From: CAWKKW01 sp963850345
Lineage (GTDB): Bacteria > Acidobacteriota > Terriglobia > Terriglobales > Acidobacteriaceae
Direction: 5' to 3'
NCBI GenBank assembly: GCA_963850345.1
Contig: CAWKKW010000005.1
Span: 682,001 to 746,000, forward strand
Length of the DNA: 64,000 nucleotides
A program made the translations under genes and the position numbers. Positions 42,530-51,194 of the stretch are shown here, piece after piece. The notes beneath the pieces are model-generated. The model was not told the DNA's origin. It ran no database searches and worked only from the letters and a program-made list of their open reading frames with translations. How positions within the stretch are numbered: the first letter of the stretch is position 1; every line of letters begins with the position of its first letter.

Positions 42530-44191
42530 ATGACTGAGACGAAACTTAAGATTATCCCGCTGGGCGGACTGGGCGAGTTCGGTATGAACTGTCTCGCACT
42601 CCGCTACGGCGATGACATCATCGTGATCGATGCTGGACTCATGTTCCCCGAGTCGGAGTTGCTGGGCGTAGACATTGTCGTGCCTGACATCAGCTACCTG
42701 CTCGAGAACCGGCAAATGGTCCGCGCCATTATCCTCACGCACGGCCACGAAGACCACATCGGCGGTCTCCCATGGATCCTCTCTGAGCTGAATGTGCCTG
42801 TCTATGGCACAGAATTCACCCTGGCCTACGTTGAAGGCAAGCTGGAAGAACACAAACTTCTGGACCAAACCGAATTGGTCGAAATTGAACCGGGTAATAA
42901 GTTCACGCTTGGACCGTTCACTGTCGAGCCAATCCGCGTCACTCACAGCCTGGTGGATTGTGTCGCCCTGGCAATTGAAACTCCGGTCGGCGTAGTCGTG
43001 CATACAGGTGACTTCAAGATCGATCTGTCGCCACCCGATGGAAAAGCATTCGACCTGCACAAATTCGCCGAGTACGGTAAGCGTGGCGTGCTGGCGCTTC
43101 TGCAGGACTCCACCAATGTGGACCGCCCCGGATACACACCCAGTGAATGGGCGGTGAAGCCGCGACTCGATGAGGTCTTCTCGCGCACCAAGAAGAAGCT
43201 CTTCTTCAGCTGCTTTTCCTCTTCGATTTATCGCATTCGCATCGCGCTCGAGCTGGCGCGGTTGCATGGACGTAAGGTCGCCATCGTCGGTCGATCCATC
43301 GTCGAGTCCTCTGAGATCGCGCAGGACCTCGGATATCTGGAGATACCGCCCGGCCTGATCATCAACCCGGGTCAGATCGGCGATCATGCGCCTGAAAACG
43401 TAATGATCCTCATCAGCGGCACACAGGGCGAGCCGATGAGCGCCCTATCGCGGGCTGCGGTCGACAATCACAAGCATGCGCATATCCGGCCGGGCGACAC
43501 CGTTGTGCTGAGTTCGCGCGTCATTCCCGGCAACGAGAAGAGCATCTTCCGCGTCATCGATCACCTCTGCCGCCGCGATGCCAACGTCATCTACGACGAC
43601 GGCGCCTCCGGGCTGATCCACGTGAGCGGACATGCGAGCCAGGAAGAGCAGCGCTTGCTCATCAACCTCCTGAAGCCCAAGTTCTTCATCCCAGTTCACG
43701 GCGACTACCGCCATCTGAAGAAGCATATTGAACTGGCCTTGAGCATCGGCGTGGTGGATACCGGCATTCTGCTCGAAGACGGCGACGTATTAGAGCTAAC
43801 CGCTAAAGACGCCCGCAAAGTCGAGAAGGTCACCGCCGGGCGTGTCTGCATCGACTCCGGCTCGTCAGTCGATGTGGTGCAGGACCTGGTCATTCGCGAC
43901 CGCCGCAATCTCAGCGAAGATGGCATCGTGCTGCCCATCCTGACCATCAACAAGCTGAGCGGCAAGGTGGAGCGTCTGCCAGAGATCGTGACCCGTGGCT
44001 TCGTCGCCTCAGAACAAGGTTTGATGGAAGGCGCGCGCCAGGTCGTAAGCCGCACGCTCGAAACTTCGAGCGCGGAAGAGAAGGCGGACTACGGCGTCAT
44101 CAAGGAAAAGATTCGCATCGATCTGAAGCGGTATATCCAGAAGAACACCAGCCGCAGACCGCTGATTATGCCGGTAATCCTGGAAATCTGA
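42530..44191 (+). CDS. rnj: ribonuclease J
   Basis: The 553-residue protein has the metallo-beta-lactamase zinc motif H-G-H-E-D-H-I-G-G near residue 72, the beta-CASP domain and a C-terminal domain, as in RNase J1/J2. It degrades and matures RNA by 5' exonuclease and endonuclease action. The start is ATG 42530. A bidirectional terminator follows. About 170 bp with no recognised element separates it from dapD. Confidence 0.95.
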   Translation: MTETKLKIIPLGGLGEFGMNCLALRYGDDIIVIDAGLMFPESELLGVDIVVPDISYLLENRQMVRAIILTHGHEDHIGGLPWILSELNVPVYGTEFTLAYVEGKLEEHKLLDQTELVEIEPGNKFTLGPFTVEPIRVTHSLVDCVALAIETPVGVVVHTGDFKIDLSPPDGKAFDLHKFAEYGKRGVLALLQDSTNVDRPGYTPSEWAVKPRLDEVFSRTKKKLFFSCFSSSIYRIRIALELARLHGRKVAIVGRSIVESSEIAQDLGYLEIPPGLIINPGQIGDHAPENVMILISGTQGEPMSALSRAAVDNHKHAHIRPGDTVVLSSRVIPGNEKSIFRVIDHLCRRDANVIYDDGASGLIHVSGHASQEEQRLLINLLKPKFFIPVHGDYRHLKKHIELALSIGVVDTGILLEDGDVLELTAKDARKVEKVTAGRVCIDSGSSVDVVQDLVIRDRRNLSEDGIVLPILTINKLSGKVERLPEIVTRGFVASEQGLMEGARQVVSRTLETSSAEEKADYGVIKEKIRIDLKRYIQKNTSRRPLIMPVILEI

Positions 44192-44208
44192 AGCAGCGGT
44201 TGCCTAAA

Positions 44209-44242
44209 CAAAGGGGATCGGCTCAACTGCCGATCCCCTTTG
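44209..44242. terminator. bidirectional terminator between rnj and acs
   Basis: A 14-bp perfect stem (44209-44222 with 44229-44242) with a 6-nt loop lies between two convergent genes. The A-tract on the left and T-tract on the right serve both strands. Confidence 0.9.
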
Positions 44243-44269
44243 TTGCAATTGAGGCCTTAGTCGCGGAGC

Positions 44270-46234
44270 CTAGCCTTCTTCCGCCTCACGCAGCTTCGCG
44301 ATCACGGTGAAGTCCTCAAGCGTCGTGGTATCGCCCTTGATTTCCCCATGCGTCGCGAGTTCGCGTAGCAACCGCCGCATGATCTTGCCCGAACGCGTCT
44401 TGGGTAACTGTTCCGTGAACCGCAGGTCGTCCGGCCTGGCCAGCGCGCCGATCTCCTTCGCTACCCATGCCCGCAGTTCGTCCTTCAACTCCGGCGAAGG
44501 CTCATTGCCGCTCTCCAGTGTCACGAATGCGGAGATCGCCTGCCCTTTCAACTCATCGGGACGACCCACCACAGCCGCTTCTGCTACTTTGGGGTGCGCC
44601 ACCAAGGCCGACTCCACTTCCATCGTTCCAAGGCGGTGGCCGGAGACGTTGATCACGTCGTCGACCCGGCCCATGAGCCAGTAGTAGCCATCCTGGTCCA
44701 TGCGCGCGCCGTCCCCAGTGAAGTAGGAGCCGGGAATCTCGGTCCAGTATTGCTGCACGTAACGATCGGGGTCGTTGAAGATCGTGCGAGCCATCGAGGG
44801 CCAGGGCTTGCGGATTACCAGCAGGCCGCCCGATCCCGCCGGAACCGGCTCTCCCTCTTTCGTAACTACTTCTGGCACAATTCCAGGAAAAGGCCGCGTT
44901 GCCGATCCAGGCTTGGCAGCAATAGCGCCCGGCAAAGGTGTGAGCATGATTGCGCCGGTCTCTGTCTGCCACCAGGTATCCACGATGGGGCATCGGCCTC
45001 CACCGATCACCTGCTGATACCAGATCCACGCTTCGGGATTGATCGGCTCACCCACCGTGCCAAGCAAGCGAAGCGAACTCAGATCGTGTTTCGCCGGATG
45101 CTGATCGCCCCACTTGATAAATGCACGAATGGCCGTAGGCGCTGTGTAGAAAACCGTGACCTTGTGGTCCGCGATGATCTTCCAGAAGCGATCGAGCCCG
45201 GGATAGTTGGGCGCTCCCTCATACATCACCGTAGTCACGCCGTTTTGCAGCGCTCCATACACCACGTAAGAATGGCCCGTAACCCACCCGATATCGGCAG
45301 TGCACCAGTAGACATCGTCCTCTTTGAGGTCGAAGACCAGCTTCGTAGTCAGATAGGTCTGCACTGCGTATCCGCCGGTCGTGTGCACCAGCCCCTTGGG
45401 TTTGCCGGTGGTCCCCGAGGTGTAGAGGATGTAAAGCGGATCTTCCGAATCGAGCGGCTCGGCGGGGCAATCAGGGGAGGCTTTCTCCATCAGCTCGTGC
45501 CACCAATGGTCGCGCTCCCTGTGAAACGGTACGTCGGCTCCAGACCGCTTGTAGACCACCACGTCTTTCACCGACGGGCAGTTGACCACCGCCTCATCGA
45601 CAATGGCCTTCAGCTTGACTTCATTGCCGCGGCGGTAGGACGTGTCCTGCGTAATTACAGCGGCACATTGCGCGTCGTTGATGCGGTCGACCAGGGCGTT
45701 CGCCGCGAAGCCACCAAAGATGACCGAGTGGACCGCGCCAATGCGAGCGCAGGCGAGGACGGCAATCGCCAGTTCGGGTGACATGCCCATGTACACGGCA
45801 ACGCGATCGCCCTTCTTCACGCCGATGCTTTTGAGAACGTTGCCGAACTTCTGCACCTCCACCAGCAAGTCCGCAAAGGTGAGCTTTCGAATCTCGCCCG
45901 GCTCGCCTTCCCACAGGATGGCTACTTTGTCCTGCTTGCCCGCAAGCACATGCCGATCGACGCAGTTGTAGCAGAGATTCATCTTGCCGCCGACGAACCA
46001 CTTCGCCCAGGGCAGATTCCACTCAAGCACCTTGGTCCAAGGCTCAAACCAGTGCAGTTCGCGGGCGACGCCGTCCCAGAAAGCTTCGGGGTCGGAGATG
46101 GACCGGGCGTAGAGCGCTTCGTAGTCTCCCAGGCTCTTCACGTGAGCGTTGGCGGCAAACTCCGGCGGCGGCGGAAAGACCCGATGCTCCCGCAGAATGC
46201 TCTCTAAATTCGGATTGATGCCGATGGTGGACAT
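44270..46234 (-). CDS. acs: acetyl-CoA synthetase
   Basis: From ATG 46234, preceded by AAGGA, the protein has about 654 residues, the usual Acs length. The open frame further upstream overlaps the divergent ald region and lacks family features. The adenylate-forming motif Y-T-S-G-T-T-G-K-P-K-G and the C-terminal K-T-R-S-G-K-I-M-R-R, with the lysine that is regulated by acetylation, are clear. It makes acetyl-CoA from acetate, ATP and CoA. It is divergent from ald by 274 bp. Confidence 0.95.
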   Translation of the reverse strand: MSTIGINPNLESILREHRVFPPPPEFAANAHVKSLGDYEALYARSISDPEAFWDGVARELHWFEPWTKVLEWNLPWAKWFVGGKMNLCYNCVDRHVLAGKQDKVAILWEGEPGEIRKLTFADLLVEVQKFGNVLKSIGVKKGDRVAVYMGMSPELAIAVLACARIGAVHSVIFGGFAANALVDRINDAQCAAVITQDTSYRRGNEVKLKAIVDEAVVNCPSVKDVVVYKRSGADVPFHRERDHWWHELMEKASPDCPAEPLDSEDPLYILYTSGTTGKPKGLVHTTGGYAVQTYLTTKLVFDLKEDDVYWCTADIGWVTGHSYVVYGALQNGVTTVMYEGAPNYPGLDRFWKIIADHKVTVFYTAPTAIRAFIKWGDQHPAKHDLSSLRLLGTVGEPINPEAWIWYQQVIGGGRCPIVDTWWQTETGAIMLTPLPGAIAAKPGSATRPFPGIVPEVVTKEGEPVPAGSGGLLVIRKPWPSMARTIFNDPDRYVQQYWTEIPGSYFTGDGARMDQDGYYWLMGRVDDVINVSGHRLGTMEVESALVAHPKVAEAAVVGRPDELKGQAISAFVTLESGNEPSPELKDELRAWVAKEIGALARPDDLRFTEQLPKTRSGKIMRRLLRELATHGEIKGDTTTLEDFTVIAKLREAEEG

Positions 46235-46508
46235 GTTTCCTTCCCTGGGTTCAGCGTGTGTTTGAACGTGGAGCGCAAACGCAGAAAAAGCGAGTTCACC
46301 AGGATCGGCGACTCGCGGCTTCTCCAGTCCACAGTAAAGGTTTCTTCGGTGGATGAGCAAGAGCAGCCGGTCCCGACTCCGCCCAGACGCCAGGCGTTTT
46401 CCTCTGGCGAATTGGACGTCGCGGCGAGGCTCGTTTGGTGCCGCTCCTTCGCAAGGCTTTCGCAGATTCGCCTCAATCTGAGAACATGCAGGAAGAGGAA
46501 TCTGCAGC

Positions 46509-47624
46509 ATGATCATTGGAGTGCCAAAGGAAGTCAAAGACCACGAGACACGCGTCGGCATTACGCCAGCTGGAGCCAAGGCGCTCGTCGAGGCGGGCCA
46601 CACTGTGTTGGTAGAGACGCAGGCTGGAGAGCTGTCCGCGTTTTGCGACGATGAATATCAGTGGGCGGGCGCGGAGATCGTGGGCGCGGCCCACAACGTG
46701 TGGGGCACGGCAGACATGGTGGTCAAGGTCAAGGAGCCGGTTCAGAAGGAGTACGGCTACTTCCGCGATGGGCTGGTGTTGTTCACCTATTTGCACTTGG
46801 CGCCTATCCCCGAGTTGACCGAGAGGCTGCTGAGCAGCAAGGTCATTGGCATCGCATATGAGACGATTCGCGATCGGCAGGGCACTCTGCCATTGCTGAC
46901 ACCGATGTCGGAGGTCGCCGGCAGAATGTCCGTTCAGGTCGGTGCCAGTTACCTCGAAAAGGAACGCGGCGGTCGAGGTGTGCTGCTGGGTGGGGTTCCG
47001 GGCGTGCCTCCTGCGGATGTCTGCATCATCGGTGGAGGCATCGTGGGTACCAACGCAGCCAAGATCGCGCTTGGCATGGGCGCCAAGGTCACGATGGTCG
47101 ACCTGAACCTGAATCGCCTGCGCGAAATAGACGACATCTTTGGCGGTCGCATCTACACACTCGCGTCGAACAGCTACAACGTCGCCCGCGCTGTGCAGCA
47201 AGCGGACCTGGTCATTGGCGGCGTGCTGATCCCGGGCGCGGCTGCTCCCAAGATCGTGACTCGCGAAATGGTTTCGAAGATGAAGAAGGGTGCAGTGATC
47301 GTCGATGTGGCCATCGATCAGGGCGGATGTGTAGAGACGGCCCGCCCCACCACCCATAGCGATCCCGCTTACGAGGTCAACGGCGTCGTCCACTACTGCG
47401 TCACGAATATGCCGGCAGCGGTCCCGAATACGTCTACGCTGGCGCTGACGAACGCCACCTTCGCCTACGTTCTGCGATTGGCCCAGCATGGTGCCAAAAC
47501 CGCCATTTTGAAGGACGACGGCATCGCGGAAGGCGTAAACACCTACCTCGGAACGTTGACCTATAAGGCTGTGGCTACTTCACAGAACAAGGAATGGAAG
47601 CCCGTGCGGGAACTGCTCGCCTGA
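46509..47624 (+). CDS. ald: alanine dehydrogenase
   Basis: The 371-residue protein starts M-I-I-G-V-P-K-E and shows the family NAD motif G-G-G-I-V-G-T-N-A-A-K, catalytic lysine and histidine regions (V-K-V-K-E-P; Y-L-H-L-A), and P-G-A-A-A-P-K. It converts alanine to pyruvate and ammonia reversibly. GAGGAA lies upstream of ATG 46509. There is no close downstream gene on this strand. Confidence 0.95.
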   Translation: MIIGVPKEVKDHETRVGITPAGAKALVEAGHTVLVETQAGELSAFCDDEYQWAGAEIVGAAHNVWGTADMVVKVKEPVQKEYGYFRDGLVLFTYLHLAPIPELTERLLSSKVIGIAYETIRDRQGTLPLLTPMSEVAGRMSVQVGASYLEKERGGRGVLLGGVPGVPPADVCIIGGGIVGTNAAKIALGMGAKVTMVDLNLNRLREIDDIFGGRIYTLASNSYNVARAVQQADLVIGGVLIPGAAAPKIVTREMVSKMKKGAVIVDVAIDQGGCVETARPTTHSDPAYEVNGVVHYCVTNMPAAVPNTSTLALTNATFAYVLRLAQHGAKTAILKDDGIAEGVNTYLGTLTYKAVATSQNKEWKPVRELLA

Positions 47625-47691
47625 ACACAGCAGCAATTGGGAGGTCATGCCCAATGCAATCATCCGTGTTTATCTTTCTTCAACATTACGC

Positions 47692-47719
47692 TTGAATTAC
47701 ATAAACATAATGCTATGCT
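47692..47719 (+). promoter_or_regulatory. extended -10 promoter for an intergenic transcript
   Basis: TTGAAT (47692-47697) and TATGCT (47714-47719) are 16 bp apart, and TG at 47711-47712 makes an extended -10. A start near 47726 is predicted. The only protein gene starting downstream on this strand is about 1.1 kb away, behind a convergent gene. Confidence 0.55.
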
Positions 47720-47725
47720 GGTTCG

Positions 47726-47838
47726 TCTTATGGGGAGAAGAGCCCGGCCACCGGGCCACCACCTCCCCCACCCAGCCGGGCCTTCCGGCGGGTTACTTCT
47801 CCTTGTCGGCTTCGAGGGCCATCGAAGCCGGCGATTTT
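47726..47838 (+). ncRNA. candidate structured small RNA
   Basis: Downstream of the promoter, GGAGAAG (47734-47740) pairs with CTTCTCC (47796-47802), enclosing two hairpins: GCCCGG/CCGGGC (47742-47756) and GCCGG/CCGGC (47775-47789). A third, longer hairpin (47805-47832, 11 bp, 6-nt loop) is followed by a short T-run at 47835-47838 and could terminate. The layout of promoter, three-way junction and terminator-like hairpin suggests a small RNA of about 110 nt. I do not recognise an Rfam class. The region could instead be the 3' end of the ald message. Confidence 0.4.
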
Positions 47839-47877
47839 CCTAGACGCTGGAGAAGTTCAGGCTCCCAAAACGACGCA

Positions 47878-47907
47878 GGCGCATTCCCCCGTAAAGAGAA
47901 ATGCGCC
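47878..47907 (-). terminator. hairpin after the glycine-zipper lipoprotein gene
   Basis: GGCGCATT (47878-47885) pairs with AATGCGCC (47900-47907). It lies 27 bp past the stop at 47934 on the reverse strand; the T-tail is weak (TGCGTCGTTTT). Confidence 0.5.
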
Positions 47908-47933
47908 CGGCTGAGTAACTGGTAATTGAGTCG

Positions 47934-48704
47934 TTATTCCACGCGAACGTCGTGCGTGAGACGGAATGTCAGCACGGTTTCAGCAGGAATTACGAGATCC
48001 TTGTTGCCGGTGAACGCCCCGCCTGCAGTTCCGGCGCCAGCTCCGGCAAGCCCACCGATGAGTGCGCCCTTGCCGCCGCCGGCCAGCCCGCCGATAATTG
48101 CGCCGAGGCCCGCTCCGCCGCCAACGAACCCAGCTGTACGCTTGCCCTTGCCCTTTTCTACCCGTTCCACGCTGCTAGTCTGCACGGGGTACGAACGTCC
48201 ACCCGAGCGCACGCGATCCAGGCTGATCGAGAGGAGTGCCTGCCCCTTAAATCGGCCGAGCGACTTCGCATCCGTTACTGTGCCGGTCGCTGAAGAGCCT
48301 TCCCGAATCACGGTGCGTCCGTCAACGACCACTGGGGCGTCTACGGTGGCTGGGAAGGTATCTCCTGCCTGATTGGTTTTGGAACTTAAGGTCTGGCCTA
48401 GCCGAACTCGAACTCTGGTGCCTGCTGGGATAACTGTAACCATGGACTCTGGCGCCTGCCGAGACGCTTGCGCGGGTCCCGAGTTGTCGGCAGTGTTGAT
48501 CGGCGGAGCTGTATTCGGTGCCGACTGCTGCGCACCTGCGGCAGGCTGGGTAGTATCTGGCGCAGTCTGAGTTGGCGGATTGGTCGCCGCGGGCTGGTTC
48601 GAAGACTGCGCCGGCTGGCTGGGGGTGCTCTTACACCCGGTGGCCAGCAGCATGCCGGCCAAGGCGATGGACAAGGACATGTGCACAGAACGATGAAGAT
48701 TCAT
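47934..48704 (-). CDS. lipoprotein with glycine-zipper segment
   Basis: The 256-residue protein has a lipobox L-L-A-T-G-C, a long Pro/Ala/Thr/Gln linker (about 27-85), a small beta domain with T-R-V-R-V-R-L and a V-I-R-E-G-S turn (about 88-180), and a glycine-zipper helix (G-G-G-A-G-L-G-A-I-I-G-G, about 190-235) that often inserts into or packs against membranes. It is probably an envelope protein of unknown role. AGAGGG precedes ATG 48704. Confidence 0.8.
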   Translation of the reverse strand: MNLHRSVHMSLSIALAGMLLATGCKSTPSQPAQSSNQPAATNPPTQTAPDTTQPAAGAQQSAPNTAPPINTADNSGPAQASRQAPESMVTVIPAGTRVRVRLGQTLSSKTNQAGDTFPATVDAPVVVDGRTVIREGSSATGTVTDAKSLGRFKGQALLSISLDRVRSGGRSYPVQTSSVERVEKGKGKRTAGFVGGGAGLGAIIGGLAGGGKGALIGGLAGAGAGTAGGAFTGNKDLVIPAETVLTFRLTHDVRVE

Positions 48705-48797
48705 GGTGCCCTCTAGGATGACAGGGTAGAGGTTGCGGTTGCGCTGGTGAGGCGAGGCTGTTCATACGACAGCCCATGGTATCCGATGGAAGCCGCC

Positions 48798-48803
48798 TAT
48801 AAT
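48798..48803 (+). promoter_or_regulatory. consensus -10 box before the NtrY-like kinase
   Basis: A perfect TATAAT lies 34 bp upstream of the GTG start. No good -35 is seen at 16-18 bp, so an activator may be needed or the match may be chance. Confidence 0.4.
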
Positions 48804-48836
48804 CAAGAGAATTCAATATGCGGAAGGAGCGCAGGC

Positions 48837-51194
48837 GTGGACGCGAAGAATCGGAAGACGGGCGTCATTCTTCTGGGTTCTGGTCTGCTACTGCTTTTTC
48901 TGCTTTTAGGCGCGCTGAACGCTTTCAATCTGCCGTTCCTGCGACCACATAGCGCGGGTTTGATCTTTTTGTTCACCGCATTGTCGGTGGTAGCTTTTCT
49001 GCTCTTTGTGGTCCTGCTGGTCCTCCTTCTTCGGAACATTCTCAAGCTCTACGCCGATCAGCGCAGCCGTGTGCTTGGATCCCGTCTGCGCACGCGCATG
49101 CTCATTGGCGCGTTGCTGCTTTCGTTTGCACCAGCGCTGTTTATGTTTCTCTTCAGCTATGGGTTGATGAACCGCTCGATGGACCGCTGGTTTTCGCAAC
49201 CGGTGATGCAACTGCGCAACGACTCGACAGCAGTCACGGCCAAGCTGGCGCAGTATGCCGCGGCCAATGCACGCGCCGAGGCGGAAGCCATCGCCAACTC
49301 TGCCGCCCTCAACCAGGCCTTTCAGCAGCAGGATTTCCCGGCGGTCCTCAACCACGTGCGAGCCCACCGTATTACGCTTCAAGGTGGATTCGTCATTGTC
49401 TACCACGACGACCTGCCGATATGCGTCTTCCAGCGCCCCGCAGAGAGCGGCCCGACGACCATTCAAAGCTGGCTTGGAGAAGCAAGCCATGAAAGCCCCG
49501 AACGAGTTGGTGCGAACGAAGCGTTCCCCACGGCTGTCCTGAAGGTAGCGCAGCGCAGCGCCGGCACAATCCTCAGCATTGGCCGCAAAGATTACGCGCT
49601 GGGCTCGGCAGTGTTGCCGGGCGAGGGGCTGGTGGTCACCGGACTTCCCATGCCGGAGGGTTTGGGCACAACAGTCTCGAGCATTCAAAACGGCGCCGAG
49701 ATTTATTGGGCCACCTTCAAGGTGCGCAATCGGATGCGGCGCCTCTCCCTCTCGATCCTGCTGCTCCTCACCGCGCTGATTTTCTTCACCAGCAGTTGGC
49801 TTGCGCTCTTCTTATCGAAGCAGATTACCCGCCCCGTCGAAGCTCTCGCCGACGCCATGGATGAGATCGGCGAAGGCCACTATGGGCACCGGGTCACCGT
49901 GGCGGCCACCGAAGAGCTCGGTGAGTTGATCCGCTCCTTCAACCACATGGCTGCGGACCTGGAAGAGAGCCGCACGCTGGCTCAGACCTCGACGCGTCAG
50001 TTATTCGACGCCAATCGCGCGCTCGAGGAGCGGCGGCGCGAGTTGGAAACGGTGCTTGAAACCATTCCCAGTGGAGTCGTCAGCCTCGATGCCGACCTCA
50101 GAGTGCTGCAGGCGAATCGCGCCTTTCACGATTTGATGGAGCCGAACCAGGAGACAACTCTGATTGGGCAGCCTCTGCAGAGAATCTTTCCCGCCGAGAT
50201 CGCCGACGAACTCACCCGCCTGGTACGGCGCAGCCAGCGCATGGGCGTTGCCGCAACCGAGTTCGAGATGCGCGGACCGAATGGAACACTGAACCTCTCC
50301 GCCACCATCGCGTCGCTCAACCCGGGCGCCTCGGTCAGCCTCGGTGCCGCGATGAACCAAGGCTTGATGAACCAGGCCAAAGATCGTCTCGGTTGCATTC
50401 TCGTGTTGGAGGATGTGACCGAGTTTCTGCGCGCCCAGCGGCAAGTTGCGTGGAAGGAAGTAGCGCAACGTATTGCCCACGAGATCAAGAATCCTTTGAC
50501 TCCGATCAGCCTCTCCGCGGAACGCGTGCGCAAGCACATCGATCGACCTACCCCGGAGTCGCCCAACATTATTCGAAAGTGCAGCGAGGTCATCCTTGGA
50601 TCGGTCGCCTCCCTGCGAACGCTGGTCGACCAGTTCGCAGCCCTGGCCCAGTTCCCTACTGCCCAGCCCCGACCCACGGACCTCAACCAGATCGTCGAGA
50701 GCGCGCTACTGCTTTTCGCCGGCCGGTTGGACCGCATCGAGATCGTGCGCCACCTGAGCGCGCAAATCCCCCCGGTGATGGCGGATCCTGAGGCGTTGAA
50801 GCGCGCCTTTGCAAACCTGATTGATAATGCCGCGGAAGCGATGCAGGGCAGCCTTCTGCGCCAGCTAACGGTCGAAACGTCTTTGGCCGAAAACCAGAGT
50901 ATGGCAGAGATTGTCGTTGCCGACACGGGTCACGGGCTGACGCCCGAGATGCGCGAGCGCCTGTTTCTTCCCTACTTCTCAACCAAGCAGCGGGGAACGG
51001 GACTGGGCCTCGCAATCGCCGCGAAGATCGTGCAGGAGCACCACGGCGAAATTCGTGCCGAACAAAATACCCCGGCCGGGGCGCGGTTCATTTTGGAGTT
51101 GCCGCTGGCCGAAGCTGGCATCTCCAATGGCAGTGGCTCAAACAACGGCCATACTGCGAAAGCAGTCATCGGCAGCGTCGAGGCGAACGGATGA
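48837..51194 (+). CDS. NtrY-like membrane sensor histidine kinase
   Basis: From GTG 48837, directly preceded by GGAAGGAG, the protein has about 785 residues. It has three to four membrane helices in the N-terminal half (two near 6-70, one near 90, one near 310), a periplasmic segment, HAMP (Q-I-T-R-P-V-E), a PAS domain and the kinase core with H in I-A-H-E-I-K-N-P-L-T-P-I-S-L-S-A-E-R, as in NtrY. Its end overlaps the regulator start by 4 bp (ATGA). It likely senses nitrogen or redox state; the ligand is unknown. Confidence 0.9.
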   Translation: MDAKNRKTGVILLGSGLLLLFLLLGALNAFNLPFLRPHSAGLIFLFTALSVVAFLLFVVLLVLLLRNILKLYADQRSRVLGSRLRTRMLIGALLLSFAPALFMFLFSYGLMNRSMDRWFSQPVMQLRNDSTAVTAKLAQYAAANARAEAEAIANSAALNQAFQQQDFPAVLNHVRAHRITLQGGFVIVYHDDLPICVFQRPAESGPTTIQSWLGEASHESPERVGANEAFPTAVLKVAQRSAGTILSIGRKDYALGSAVLPGEGLVVTGLPMPEGLGTTVSSIQNGAEIYWATFKVRNRMRRLSLSILLLLTALIFFTSSWLALFLSKQITRPVEALADAMDEIGEGHYGHRVTVAATEELGELIRSFNHMAADLEESRTLAQTSTRQLFDANRALEERRRELETVLETIPSGVVSLDADLRVLQANRAFHDLMEPNQETTLIGQPLQRIFPAEIADELTRLVRRSQRMGVAATEFEMRGPNGTLNLSATIASLNPGASVSLGAAMNQGLMNQAKDRLGCILVLEDVTEFLRAQRQVAWKEVAQRIAHEIKNPLTPISLSAERVRKHIDRPTPESPNIIRKCSEVILGSVASLRTLVDQFAALAQFPTAQPRPTDLNQIVESALLLFAGRLDRIEIVRHLSAQIPPVMADPEALKRAFANLIDNAAEAMQGSLLRQLTVETSLAENQSMAEIVVADTGHGLTPEMRERLFLPYFSTKQRGTGLGLAIAAKIVQEHHGEIRAEQNTPAGARFILELPLAEAGISNGSGSNNGHTAKAVIGSVEANG

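Noticed and set aside
42296..43387. Long reverse frame opposite rnj
   Set aside because: It is antisense to RNase J and shows no domain or translation signal.
46235..46603. N-terminal extension of acetyl-CoA synthetase
   Set aside because: It would overlap the divergent ald start, has no family similarity, and ATG 46234 has a good ribosome-binding site and gives the usual length.
46473..47489. Long reverse frame opposite ald
   Set aside because: It mirrors the codon structure of ald, which is clearly the real gene; the product has no recognisable domain.
47625..47933. Protein-coding gene between ald and the glycine-zipper lipoprotein
   Set aside because: The frames there are short, lack ribosome-binding sites and give no recognisable protein; the RNA-like features explain the region better.
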